This document shows positions 54,298 through 64,000 of a DNA stretch of 64,000 nt, in pieces. The stretch covers positions 33,568,751-33,632,750 of the forward strand of contig CM070622.1 of the NCBI GenBank assembly GCA_036346255.1, in the 5' to 3' direction. This DNA is from Ampelocalamus luodianensis (Eukaryota; Streptophyta; Magnoliopsida; Poales; Poaceae). Both the position numbers and the translations under genes were made by a program. The first letter of the stretch is position 1. Every line of letters starts with the position of its first letter. Below the pieces are notes generated by a model, which was not told the origin of the DNA, searched no databases, and saw only the letters and a list, made by a program, of their open reading frames with translations.

Positions 54298-55300
54298 ATG
54301 TCTTTTTCAACCTCCACCTTGGCGAGTTCTGGCTTGATGAACTCTACATCTAGCGATCATCCAATGCCTTCTCTAGTCTTCTCCCGACGTTGTCCTTTGC
54401 ACACTTGATCAATATCAAGTTGTCACGCGAGAACTACATGCTATGGATGGCCCAAATTATGCCCTACTTGCATGGGCAGCAGCTGCTAGGCTTCGTCGAT
54501 GGTACCAACGTCACACCGAACAAGATCATCACGGAGACCATGACAGATGGAGCCACCCAGGTTCTGAACCCATGTTACCAACTCTGGGTGCAACAAGAGC
54601 AACTTGTTCTTAGCACGATTATGTCATCTCTCTCTCCGAAAGTGCTGTCGCAAGTTCTGCTTTTGTCTACTGCTGCCGAAGTTTGGAATGCTTTCGAGCG
54701 CATGTTTTCGTCTCAATCGAATGCAAAATATGCAAATCCGCATGCAACTCACCAATACTCAGAAGAAGGATCTCACAGCGGCAGAATATTTCGCCAAGAT
54801 GAAAGCTTTGGTGGATACAAGGGCAGTAGCTAGACGTCCCTTGGAGGAAAAAGAGTTTCTCTTATCTCCTTGCGGGACTCGACTCCGACTACAACCCCCT
54901 GGTTACGTCGATCACCACCAGGTCAAATGTCGTCAATGTCAATGATGTTTACGTGCATCTTCTAAATTTTGAGATGCGCCTAGAGCTGCAGAACTCGACC
55001 ATGCATTTCTCTAATTCTTCTGTGAATTCCACATCTCGTTGGAACAATTGTGGAGGATGCAACCGTGGATGAGGAGGAGGATGCGGCCAGGAGGGACGCA
55101 AGCGCAAAGGAGATGGAACACGACGCCAGAACTCTGGAGGAGGAAGAAACCCTAGTAGCAATCGGCCTACATGGCAAGTTTGTGGGAAAGCGGGCCATGT
55201 TGCTCTAAAATGCTATCACCGCTTTGATCCTCGTATCAAAATGATGACACCAGAATTGCTGCAGTTGCACACACCACCTCCTACAACATCGACACCAACT
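54298..55300 (+). pseudogene. gag: copia C gag
   Basis: The ATG at 54298 starts MSFSTSTLASSG. The gag core continues in another frame from 54390 with LINIKLSRENYMLWMAQIMP, WVQQEQLVLSTIMSSLSPKV and VWNAFERMF. A frameshift follows near 54740. The zinc knuckle at about 55165-55215 reads WQVCGKAGHVALKC, so the first Cys of the CCHC box is Trp. These damages rule out a working capsid protein. Confidence 0.85.
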
Positions 55301-55521
55301 GGTACACTGATACGGGCACAACTGATCATATAACCAGTGACCTTGATAAGCTAACAATGAGAGAGAAGTATCATGGTCGTGATTAGGTACACACTGCTAA
55401 TGGATCAGGTATGTTTTTAGTCATATTGGTCAATCCATTATTCCTACCTCTAGTCAAAATTTGCATCTCAAAAACATACTTCATGTTCCTAGGGTAGGCA
55501 AAAACCTCCTCTCTGTTCACC

Positions 55522-55627
55522 GTCTTACTAAAGATAATAATATATTTTTTGAACTTCATCCCAAACACTATCTTGTCTTACTAAAGATAATAATATATTT
55601 TTTGAACTTCATCCCAAACACTATCTT
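55522..55627. repeat. Perfect 53-bp tandem duplication in copia C
   Basis: 55522-55574 and 55575-55627 appear identical (GTCTTACTAAAGATAATAAT onward, to CACTATCTT). 53 is not a multiple of three, so it shifts the frame of the protease/integrase linker. Confidence 0.96.
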
Positions 55628-58161
55628 ATCAAGGATCAGGGAACAAAGACAACTCTCCTTCGCGGCAAGTGTGAGGTTGGTCTCTACCCTCTGTCATTGC
55701 AAAGCGTGGAACCTACCAAGCAAGTCTTTTCAGCATCCAAACCCACTCAAGAAAGATGTCATAGTCATTTTGAGCATCCTTCCTTTTGTACTGTTTAGCA
55801 AGTTCTTAAGTGTCATAATCTTCCTTGTTCTAATGCGTCCAATAAAGTGTCAGTGTGTGATGCATGTCAACAGGCTAAGAGTCATCAGTTACCCTATTCT
55901 TCTTCAAGTCATGTATCCTTGGCTCCTTTGGATCTTGTCTTTTATGATGTTCGGGGTCCTGCCCTTATGTTGGTTAGTGGTTTTAAATATTATGTCAGTT
56001 TCATTGATGACTTTAGCAAATTTACTTGGATTTATCTTTTGAAAAGTAAAGCTGATGTCATGGCAACATTCCCTTAGTTTCAAAAATATGTTGAACGACT
56101 ACTGAACAAGAAAATTATTCAGATGCAAACTGATTGGGGAGGTGAGTACCAAAAGCTACATTCTTTTTTCAAACAAATTGGCATAACCCATTATGTTTCT
56201 TGTCCTCATACCCACCAAACATCGTCATATTGTCAAGATAGGATTAACTCTTCAAATTTTGGGATGAAGCTTTTGTTACAACCACCTTCCTCATTAACTG
56301 GTTACTGAGTAGGGTTATTCGTTTTTCTACTCCTATGAAAAGTTTTTTTGGAACTACACCCGATTACTTGTTTCTTAAAACTTTCGGTTGTGCATGTTGG
56401 CCACACCTTCGGCTCTATAATGCACAGAAACTACAATTTAGATCCAAACAATGTGTTTTTCTTGAGTATAGCAGTTTTCACAAAGGATACAAATACATTG
56501 ATCTTTCTATGGGTCGTGTCTACATATCTTGTGATGTTGTTTTCAATGAGGATGTTTTCCCATTTTCTAAGCTATCTCCTTCTACTGCACCTCGTCTTAA
56601 GGCTAATCCTATTGTTCTTCCTTCCTCCATTGAGATGTCAAATGGCCAGTTGTTTAATGAATATTGTGATTTATTGCCCTCTGTGTCATCTAATGCGTGT
56701 TTGCAGCATGAACAGGATTCAGATGTGATATGTGCAGCTCCTATGACCGTATCAGATGATTCTCAGCAATACATTGCTGGGTCTGAACAAAACATTAACA
56801 TGGCAGCATTTGAAGCTGTTGTGGTAAATGAATCTGCTGCTGTGACAAGCAAAACTGCTGCCATGGCAGTATCGACAGGGCAAATTGCTCTCAATTCTAG
56901 GCTAGTCACATGAGCTCAGAATAATATACATCAGCCCAAGGTGTACAACGATGGCACGGTACGGTATGCGTATGTATGCACTTCTGAAGAGCCAACTTCT
57001 CATGTTAAAGCACTTAATGATCCAAAGTGGAAGCGTGCAATGGATGAGGAGTATCATGCTTTAGTTCTGAACAGAACTTGGCATCTTGTTCCTCAGCAGG
57101 GGCAAAACCTTATTGATTGCAAATGGGTATACAAAATCAAGAAAAAGGCCTATGGTAGTATTGATTGATATAAAGCTCGGTTGGTAGTAAAAGGCTTCAA
57201 ACGAAGGTATGAGATTGATTATGAAGACACTTTTAGTCTGGTAATTAAATCTGCGACTATTCGGCTCATACTATCTATAGCGATATCACGTGGCTGGGCA
57301 CTACGTCAACTTGATGTGTAGAATGCGTTCTTACATGGCATTCTAGAAGAATACATGTTCATGAAGCAATGACCGGGTTATACAGAGTAGGATTATCCAC
57401 ATTATGTGTGAAAATTGGATAAAGCTTTGTATGGGCTGAAGCAAGCACCTCAGGCATGGTATTCATATCTCAGTTCAAAATTACAAGAACTGGGTTTCAC
57501 TCCTTCCTGATATGTCACTATTCATCTATAACAATCATGGTATGGTGATCTATTTTCTTATTTATGTGGATGATATTATTGTGTCCCGCTCCTTCGGTCA
57601 TGCTATCTCAAAACTTCTTAGTGATCTAATAACTGGATTTGCTTTGAAAGACCTAGGGGATCTTCATTATTTCTTAGGCATTGAGGTTACTAAGTCAAGT
57701 GATGAGATTATACTGTCACAAACCAAATATGCTACTGATTTGTTGAACCGAGTAGGTATGCCAAGGTGTAAACCACTCGCTACATCGGTGTCAACTTCTG
57801 AGAAGCTATCAGCCGTAGGAGGTGAAGCTTTGAGTTCTGAAGATGCTGCAAGATATCATAGCATTGTAGGTGCCCTACAATACATTACATTGACATGACC
57901 AGATTTATCCTTTTTGGTCAACAAGGTTTGCCAATATCTGCATGCTCCAACTACACAACATTGGACGGCAGTGAAGCATATATTGCACTATCTTTAGCAT
58001 ACCTCCACGGTTGGATTAAGAATATGTAAATCATCATCGACATTGGTCAGCGCATTTTTTGATGCTGACTGGGTAGGTTGTCTAGATGATCGACGGCCAA
58101 TAGGAGACTTTGCAATATTTCTTGGTTCCAACTTAATTTCCTGGTGTGCACGTAAACAGGC

Positions 58162-58169
58162 AACAGTTT
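58162..58169. repeat. 8-bp target duplication of the MITE, left copy (AACAGTTT)
   Basis: Identical to 58358-58365. Confidence 0.95.
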
Positions 58170-58357
58170 CAGGGACGGAGCTTCATTGGGGCCAAGGTGA
58201 GCTTTGGCCCCCACAACAATTATGTAATTTTATAGAAAAAACAGTAGTATTTAGGGTAATTTAGTGATTAGTATTGGAAATAGTCACATCTAGATTGCAT
58301 AATTCACGTATCACCTAGTGTTAGCCCCTCAGATTTTGAGCTCAAGCTCCGTCACTG
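58170..58357. mobile_element. hAT-type MITE, 188 bp, in copia C RNase H
   Basis: Starts CAGGGACGGAGCTT and ends AAGCTCCGTCACTG, which are inverted repeats with one or two mismatches. 8-bp duplications AACAGTTT flank it. The CAGGG-type end and 8-bp duplication are those of the hAT superfamily. No coding capacity. The RNase H frame resumes after it. Confidence 0.95.
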
Positions 58358-58365
58358 AACAGTTT
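58358..58365. repeat. 8-bp target duplication of the MITE, right copy (AACAGTTT)
   Basis: Partner of 58162-58169. Confidence 0.95.
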
Positions 58366-58717
58366 TAAGATCAAGTACTAAAGCTGATTACAAGGCATTG
58401 GCTAATGCGACAGTAGAAATTGTATGGGTTCAATCCCTACACGGCGAACTTGGAGTGTTCCAATCACGAGCAGACTGTTTGTGGTGTGACAATCGTGGTG
58501 TTACTTATTTGTCAGCAAATCTAGTTTTTCATGCTCGCACGAAGCATATAGAGGTGGATTTTCACTTTGTTTGGGAACAAGTGGCACACAAAGTTCTTGA
58601 TATTCAGCTTATTTCTTCCCAAGATCAGATTGCTGATGGGTTTACGAAACCTCTACCGAGACATTTGCTAGAGAGATTCCGGACCAATCTCAACTTGTGT
58701 AAGTTGTGATTGAGGGG

Positions 58718-58753
58718 TGTTAGAGATAGAGCTAGTATCTTCATACACACCTC
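58718..58753 (+). repeat. 3' LTR remnant of copia C
   Basis: Thirty-six bases matching the start of the 5' LTR at 54052 with one difference, cut by TGTAAGATCGAGG. Confidence 0.9.
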
Positions 58754-59890
58754 TGTAAGATCGAGGAGGCCGACTAGAGGGGGTGAATAGGCGTTTTAAA
58801 ACTTCTATGAGCTAAAACCGATTTCTAAAGCGGAAGCTTATAATAATACGGTTTTGCACAATTAAAGCCTAAATCAACTAGGTTCAATTAAGTGCACCAA
58901 CAATACAAGTCAATTGATGAATATTACAATTAAACCAAGACTTGTAAGGTATTCATTTCTAGCAATGTAAATAGCACAAAGCATGACAAGCATTCATACA
59001 CAATGAATAAGCAATTTAATACAAGAAATATAAATTGCACAATGTAAAGCAATAGAATGCAAACCACAAAAGACACGATGATGTTTTATCGTGGTGATCG
59101 AGACTTGCCGGTCTCCCTAATCCACGTTGAGGGAAACCTAAACCAATTGGGCCGGCTCCACGAATTAAGCCTTCCTCCGAGGAATCAACACCTCGCTCCA
59201 CTAGAGTTGCTCTTACTCCACTCTGGAGATGGCGAGCACCAAACCACTCACAAACACCGGCCTTCTTACAAGCTTCACTTGAGAAGATCACCGGACCACG
59301 ACGCCTCCACGCCATCTAGGTGTCAGAAAACACCAAGAGTAGTAAGTCAAGCCCCTTGCTTGACTCTCACCACGTGCAACGAATGCACAAGCTCAAATGG
59401 ATACAAAATCCAACTCTAGATGCAACACATGCAACTAGAGACCTCTCTCCTTGCTCACAAGGTACAACACATGCGCAATAGAGAGGAGAGGCTCACACTA
59501 GCTCAAGAGAGTGAAATGAAGTGCCAAAGGTTGTCTCTCAACCGCCAATGGGGTATTTATAGACTCCACAACAAAAACTAGCCATTTGGAGCCGTTACAG
59601 CCCAAAAACTAGCCGTTACATACTTGGTGCGGTACTACCGCAGTACTAACCGCGGTACTACCTTTTCTCAGCGGTAGTACCACTCTTATAAGGGCGGTAG
59701 TTCCGCAGCTCAATTTCAGCACAGACGACACTTGGTAAAAAAAGTCATAACTTTTGACTCCGATGTCGAATTGAGTGATCTTGGACTCTATTGAAAGCTT
59801 ATTCAAAGGGCTACACAACCCACCTGATTGCATGATCTTAATCACATTAGATCAATGCAGAAATCACAAGAACTTCAGAGAGTCACAATG
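58754..59890 (-). mobile_element. Truncated SIRE/Maximus-type LTR
   Basis: TGTAAGATCGAGGAGGCCGA then CTAGAGGGGGTGAATAGGCG parallels the start of the LTR at 45618. Shared later parts include GTATTTATAGACTCCAC (59552) against GTATTTATAGCCTCCAC (46294). The expected opposite end ATTCTTCAACA is missing, so it is truncated near 59890. No internal region follows. Confidence 0.8.
59628..59712. repeat. Cluster of GCGGTAGTACC palindromic words in the SIRE-type LTR
   Basis: Five occurrences of GGTACTACC or GGTAGTACC/GGTAGTTCC within 85 bases, including the palindrome GCGGTACTACCGC at 59630-59642. This corresponds in position to the GGTCAGACCGG cluster of the other SIRE-type LTR. Confidence 0.8.
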
Positions 59891-60300
59891 GATGTATGTC
59901 GGCGCCTTCAAGGAGGAGCGGCCGCTGTCGGAGCTGGCAGGCGCAAGGGTTGGCATCGCACAGCGCTTCACGGCGACCATGCGGCCGTCCCCCAGCACCG
60001 CGCAGATCCGGGGGAGGAGGTGGCGGCGGGGGAGGACGAGGGCGCCGAGACGGGGGAGGACGAGGGCGGCGGCTCGGGGGAGGACAAGGGGGAGGCCGAC
60101 GGCGGCTCGGGAGGAGGACGAGGGGGAGGGCGCTGCAGCCGGTGGCGATTTGGGGAGAGAAAGGAGGGGAAAGGTGGTGACGTGGTGTAGTGAGAGGTGC
60201 AGTGAGGTGAGGTGGGCGTCCACGTCAGCGGTCAACCAGTTACGTCACCGATCAAGGCCAGCCTGGGCTATTTTGAACCTTCTATGAACCACTTAAATAG
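59891..60300. other. GC-rich segment without a supported gene
   Basis: Frames on both strands are Gly/Arg-rich (59775-60287 +, 59896-60180 +) or Ser/Pro/Ala-rich (59864-60235 -). The minus frame contains GDGRMVAVKRCAM, which resembles subdomain II of a protein kinase, but it is too short to support a call. It may be a gene-capture or GC-rich transposon leader. Confidence 0.4.
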
Positions 60301-60673
60301 TTTAGGTATTGGATTGGACGTTTTTGAAGTTTAGAGATCTAAGTGAACCTCCTACCAAGTTTAGAGACCTACAGTGTACTTTACTCAAAAAAATGACAAA
60401 AGATTATATATTATATATAGGGTGCATTGGATCTCTCATGAGGCTTGTTGAAACGTGCACATATGCCTATGTTTTCTCCAATGAAAATCATTTGCTACTG
60501 TACCCCACTACCCCTTCCAATATCATGGGTTTTCTCGTTTACAGTTAATATCCACATTCCAAGGACATCACTGCTAATTTTCTGTCAGTTCGAAATCGTC
60601 ATGATCACCAAACCTTTTGTCTCAAAGATGGCATTTGTAATTTACCGGAGCTAATTAGATTTGCTTTTTGCAG
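60301..60673 (+). other. Probable intron 5' of the steroid-binding-protein exon
   Basis: AT-rich, non-coding, ending TTGCTTTTTGCAG at 60673, a good plant splice acceptor. A ~28-base word (AAGTTTAGAGAYCTAMRGTG) is present twice, near 60329 and 60359. Confidence 0.55.
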
Positions 60674-60968
60674 AATGCTTTATGGACCTGGTGGACCATA
60701 TGCATTGTTTGCTGGTAAAGATGCTAGTAGGGCATTGGCCAAGATGTCCTTCGAGCCACAGGATATGACTGGTGATGTATCTGGCCTTGGGCCATTTGAA
60801 CTCAGTGCCTTGCAGGATTGGGAATACAAGTTCAACACCAAGTATGTGAAGGTAGGAACCATAAGAAAAACGGTGCCCGTAGAACAGGGTGATGTTAGCA
60901 CTTCCTCTGAAATACAGGAGGAAGCTGCTGAGGCTGATGTGGAGCTGAATGAAGACAAAGCACCATGA
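60674..60968 (+). CDS. Membrane steroid-binding protein (MAPR, cytochrome b5-like), 3' exon only
   Basis: A 97-codon last exon preceded by an acceptor TTTTTGCAG. Residues 1-65 are the C-terminal half of the cytochrome-b5-like heme/steroid-binding domain of membrane-associated progesterone receptor proteins: YGPGGPYALFAGKDASRALA, DVSGLGPFELSALQDWEYKF, TKYVKVG. The two Tyr of YGPGGPY and the Lys-Tyr of KYVKVG align with heme-contacting residues of animal PGRMC1 (recalled). An acidic tail and a stop at 60966-60968 follow. Plant family members sit in the endoplasmic reticulum or plasma membrane and bind steroids. The frame is intact, but the first exon (transmembrane anchor and first half of the domain) is not seen anywhere between the CBF5 gene and here. 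Either a large TE-filled intron extends beyond recognition, or the gene is truncated. The start is the splice site, not the internal ATG. Confidence 0.85.
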
Positions 60969-61860
60969 ACACTAAGAGATCTACATTCTAAGGAGAAGAA
61001 AGAAATGGAAGGCGCTGCCGATGAAGGCTTGTAGTTAGAAATTGAATGCCTCTTAGCTGCTACTGTGATGCATGCATCAGGCCTGATAATCGCACAAATG
61101 ATGTTTGACTTTGTGGCTAGATGTGAATCTACAATAGAACATCGAATGATTGAATTTGAAGAGGTCGATGCCTCATCGCCACATCCAACAAGATACTGCT
61201 GTTGAATTCCTTTGTCAAGAATACGTTGCCTTGTTATTAGTTCGCTGCCCTGAGCGTCAATAGTACACCTCTACCTGTCTGCAGAGCCTTTTTGTTATTT
61301 GTTCTCCACATGTTGCCAGCTTTCTTCGTTCTTTCTTAGGTTGTTCTGCTATGCTTTCTTGTGTGCACCAGGCGATTACTGGAATAGTTAATACTTCATA
61401 AATATTTTGACTTTTGAGGTGTGCTGTGCATGTCAGGTGCATCTGGTTTGAACATTAACCGAGCAGAGGAAATCAAAACAAGCAGCACCATAATAGAAGA
61501 GGGAAACTTCAGCACAATGAGTAATGCCATGCATATACAGGTACATCATTCTTTGGTTCCTCACACTTTGTTTATAGATGGTAGAAGATACATAATTTAT
61601 TGTGAAAGTTCATAGTAATGCACTAATGCTAAGACATTATCTGTTTAGCTAGCTGACATCAAAACAAGCAGTTCTATGATAATGCACATGTTTGTTGTAT
61701 AATATCTAGGCATGTAATCTAGAAGCTCAGATATTCTATTCATTTCAGTGAGCTTCCAGAATACCTTAATCATTGCTCAATGAAGAAACAGTCAGGAATC
61801 GTTTTCTTGTATACTACTTTCTGTAAGGACAGGTAGACAACGCATGAGTTTTTGGCTGAA
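60969..61860 (+). other. 3' flank of the steroid-binding-protein exon
   Basis: Likely 3' UTR for the first few hundred bases. No other gene or complete repeat recognised; short frames at 61257-61442 (-) and 61421-61615 (+) have no domain. Confidence 0.5.
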
Positions 61861-61897
61861 ATGGCAGTGTTAGCGTCGTGATCATGGAAAAAACCGT

Positions 61898-61928
61898 CCG
61901 GTTACCGGCGGTAACCGCCGGTAACCGG
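61898..61928. repeat. Perfect 31-nt palindrome (15-bp arms) near the hAT 2 end
   Basis: The arms CCGGTTACCGGCGGT and ACCGCCGGTAACCGG are exact reverse complements around a single A at 61913. Confidence 0.97.
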
Positions 61929-62399
61929 ATTTACCGGAGTGAACCGGGATTTCAAAAACCGTCCGAAAAGTTCAAAAGTTGAATTTGAATTTTTGACTTT
62001 GTAATGTCATTCCTTGGTTGGTTTAGGCATTTTTGTGCTAGATTACATATTGAAATATGTTCTTTTCACATGTTATCTTTTAGTTGGTTGTTTTTTTTAT
62101 GTTATGAAAGTTTGAATCAATTGAATTTGAATACTTGCAATTGCATTGCTTAGTTTGACAGCACATGAGTTGATTCTTGCATAGTTGGAGGATCACATGG
62201 GTGGGAGCAGCCTTAGATTGTAGTTGACAGCACATGAGTTGATTGTTTGCATTGGATGCTCCTTGCTGTGTGTTACTTTTGTCTTGCAGCAGATCCTCTC
62301 GTGTCTCCCACTCTCCCTTTTGCTTGTTTCGTTGCTGGACAGGAGGACAATAGCTAGCAGCTAGTGGCAACAAGCAACACTCTCTTCTCCCCCCTTTTG

Positions 62400-62830
62400 C
62401 TTATTGGATCACAAGCGAAGCGAGAGGCAGCAGCAAGAAGCGAGGAGCGGCTAGCGGCTGGCAACGAAGAAGCGGCGAGGCAGCGGCGAGCAAAGCCAAC
62501 AAGCGAGGCGGCAATAGCGGCAGCCAGCGAAGCGGAGCGGCGGCAGCGCGGCCGCAAAGAAGCGGCAGCGGAGCAAAGAAGCGCGGCGGGCAGCGGCGAG
62601 CAAAGCGGCGGCTCGCGGCGGCGAGCAAAGAGGCAGCGGCGGCGGAAGCGGCTTCGCAGCGGAAATAGGCAGCAAAGAAGAAGCGGCGGCGAAGAGCGAG
62701 CGGCGAAGAAAGCGGCGGCGGCGGCAACGGCGGCAAGCAGAGGAGGAGAAGCGGCGGCGGCGGGCGAAAGCAAGAAGAGGAGCAGCGGCAACAAGAGGAG
62801 GAGGAGGAGGACAGGCAGCAGCGGTAGCAA
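62400..62830. repeat. AGCGGCGG-rich low-complexity leader of hAT 2
   Basis: About 430 bases of AGCGGC, GGCGAGCAAAG and AAGAAGCGG variants. It is open in several frames on both strands (for example 62364-62876 +, 62354-62884 -), all low-complexity. No protein is supported. Confidence 0.7.
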
Positions 62831-63140
62831 GCAAGGGCCAGGAACAATTAAGTGGTATGTGTGCTCAACACACTGAAACAACACTAGTCTTATCTTTTCC
62901 CTCTTCAGGAATAAATCAACAACTTCTTAAGCAACCATGAGAGTGAATTTTCCATGACATGTCTCCCATGCATATAATACTGATATTCTTTGCCAAATTT
63001 GTGACTTACTTTTTGTATTATTCAAATTGTTACTGGAGCATGAGAACTTACTACAACTCTATGAACAATTAATTTCAAACATTAGTTTGTATGGACAGAG
63101 ATTACAGACATTTGTTTGATAAGGGTATGGATTATTGTAG

Positions 63141-64000
63141 GTGATGGCTCTGAATCTTTCAATGTTTGGGAGCATGGAGAGAGACTAGGAGTCTTTGGTT
63201 GGAAGTGCGAGATATTGTAATATAACGAAATCGGTGGAGGTGTCACCGCCTAAAAGAACATCTTCTTTGGGAGACACGGAGATGTTGTCGCTTGTAGTGG
63301 GGTTCCGTCGGAAGTCCGAAAGCGTATGCTGGCAAGTCTTGAAGAAGTGAAGACAAGAAAGAAAGCTATTAAAGATGAACGATTTGAATGGAGCAAGCCG
63401 CAAGAGAGCTCAGAGCTCGTGGGCCATCGTCGAAGATGTCTTCGATGATGACGAGGAAATGCAGATGGAATGGGCTCGTAGAGTCGTTGGAGGTACACCA
63501 GCTCCAACAAAGGGCAAAAGCCAGGGGTGCAACATTTGAACATGGAGGTGGCGGTGGAAGTGGTAGGGAAGTGGTAGTGGCGAGGAAGTGGTAGGGAAGT
63601 GGAAGTGGCGAGGAAGTGGTTCCATTCCTAGGATGCTTGGCGTGTCACGATCGTGAGAGTTGATTCGATATTTTGGCAAGTCGGCACCCTCCAACCCAGT
63701 TGATACAATGCCGTGGAGGCTCAAAGTCAAAACTGGAGAAAATTTGGTCTAAGTGGTTCCATAGTAATGACGTTCCTGGGGAAAAAGCCGACTGTCCTTA
63801 TTTTCGTGCTGCCATCAAAGAGACACAAAATCTTGGTCGAGGCGTGGAGTCACCAAGAGGCTATGAAATCGATGGACAATATCTTGATGCTAACGAACAA
63901 GATATCAAGCAATATGTAGCACAGTTCAAAGACGACTGGGGTCTGTATGGAGTCTCCATTATGTGTGATTCATGGACAGGACCTACACAGATGAGTATTG
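63141..64000 (+). pseudogene. hAT transposase with BED finger and DUF659 region, partial
   Basis: An acceptor TTATTGTAG ending 63140 is followed by SESFNVWEHGERLGVFGWKC, the start of a BED-type zinc finger; a stop (TAA near 63221) interrupts it at the second Cys position. The frame resumes with GRHGDVVACSGVPSEVRKRM and EVKTRKKAIKDERFEW. The DUF659 part near 63850-64000 reads PRGYEIDGQYLDANEQDIKQ, then YGVSIMCDSWTGPTQMSI, a hallmark of plant hAT transposases. Frameshifts occur near 63430, 63720 and 63840. The catalytic remainder and hATC lie outside the window. Confidence 0.85.

Larger units (their letters stand above)
55300..58709 (+). pseudogene. pol: copia C pol: protease, integrase, RT, RNase H
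   Basis: Protease WYTDTGTTDHITSD is near 55302 (active site DTG), then NLHLKNILHVPRVGKNLLSV. A perfect 53-bp tandem duplication (55522-55627) shifts the frame. Integrase: CDACQQAKSHQLPY near 55860, PLDLVFYDVRGPA, IQMQTDWGGEYQK near 56120 (second Asp); the catalytic Glu region is deleted or garbled near 56220. The integrase tail has TFGCACWPHLRLYN and FHKGYKYIDLS. RT runs about 56990-57900 with CKWVYKIKKKAYGS, ALYGLKQAPQAWY and an intact YVDDII at 57562. RNase H begins FFDADWVGCLDDRR (58050), is cut by the MITE after KQATVS, and resumes from 58366 to the stop at 58709 (ALANATVEIVWV, RTKHIEVDFHFVWEQV). Several stops (57166, 57319, 57370, 57508, 57897) make it dead. Confidence 0.88.
54052..58753 (+). 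mobile_element. Ty1/copia element C, nearly full length
   Basis: 5' LTR 54052-54260, primer site 54261-54272, gag, protease, integrase, RT, RNase H, a polypurine-like GATTGAGGGG, and a 36-base start of the 3' LTR (58718-58753) that matches the 5' LTR start TGTTAGAGATAGAGCTAG. A SIRE-type LTR replaces the rest of the 3' LTR. The RNase H region contains a hAT MITE. ATCCG precedes the 5' LTR; the other duplication is lost. Confidence 0.92.
61868..64000 (+). mobile_element. hAT-superfamily transposon 2, 5' part, runs off the window
   Basis: From 61893 there are dense GGTTACCGG/GGTAACCGG subterminal repeats with a perfect palindrome at 61898-61928, as in some grass hAT elements. A GC-rich leader follows (62400-62830), then a BED/DUF659 transposase from 63141. 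The exact 5' terminus is uncertain (CAGTGTTAGC at 61865-61874 is a candidate); the 3' end is beyond 64000. Confidence 0.7.

Noticed and set aside
59864..60235. Kinase-like fragment on the minus strand (GDGRMVAVKRCAM)
   Set aside because: Only one short motif matches subdomain II; no other kinase subdomain in any frame.
62354..62884. Long frames on both strands in the AGCGGC-rich region
   Set aside because: Low-complexity repeat gives open frames in several registers; no conserved motif.

Overview
The window is nuclear DNA of a flowering plant, most likely a grass. The evidence is the density of nested Ty3/gypsy, Ty1/copia and hAT elements, a chromovirus resembling the cereal CRM lineage, initiator-tRNA-Met primer sites at several LTR borders, a telo-box in a plant promoter, and a plant-type membrane steroid-binding protein exon. 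I cannot name the species. Only one complete host gene is visible: an intronless gene for the H/ACA snoRNP pseudouridine synthase CBF5/dyskerin (23834-25642, +). A second host locus is represented by one 3' exon of a membrane steroid-binding protein (60674-60968, +). Nearly everything else is transposon, mostly dead.

Layout. 1-2140: non-coding, with a CCCAA-rich block on each side of a (GA)24 microsatellite. About 2141-10018: a decayed hAT element, split by a 4.3-kb LTR-like unit (3528-7823) with a perfect 5-bp target duplication. 10019-23522: a Ty3/gypsy element on the minus strand with two ~1.02-kb LTRs, primer site and polypurine tract; its gag is split by a 5.2-kb relative of the same long-LTR family (15516-20709), which carries a ~0.95-kb degenerate minisatellite. 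23523-27046: the CBF5 promoter, gene and 3' flank. 27047-33165: a decayed copia element (A). 33170-33300: five small palindromes in a row. 33301-36907: a third long LTR, 5'-truncated, containing an 832-bp Mutator-like insertion with a 10-bp target duplication (Pack-MULE candidate). 36908-39075: non-TE-looking sequence with a 172-bp direct repeat and a triplicated block. 39076-41705: LTR end, primer site and gag of a gypsy element, interrupted at 41706 by a fourth long-LTR element (41706-about 51370), which was itself hit by a SIRE/Maximus-type copia on the minus strand (41884-47233). 51375-53800: copia B. 54052-58753: copia C with a 188-bp hAT MITE in its RNase H region. 58754-59890: a truncated SIRE-type LTR. 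59891-61860: the steroid-binding-protein exon and flanks. 61868-64000: the 5' part of a second hAT element with BED and DUF659 regions, running off the window.

Insertion order can be read in several places because target duplications are perfect and broken reading frames resume on both sides: hAT, then long LTR 1; gypsy, then long LTR 2; long LTR 3, then MULE; gypsy gag, then long-LTR element 4, then SIRE copia; copia C, then MITE and then SIRE LTR. The stack ends about 0.3 kb upstream of the CBF5 start codon.

I found no operon, CRISPR array or wholly new system. The most unusual items are the minisatellite inside long LTR 2, the Pack-MULE candidate, a perfect 31-nt palindrome at the edge of the second hAT element, the pol-deleted long-LTR element 4, and the orphan steroid-binding-protein exon. 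All coordinates and repeat claims were read by eye without alignment software.
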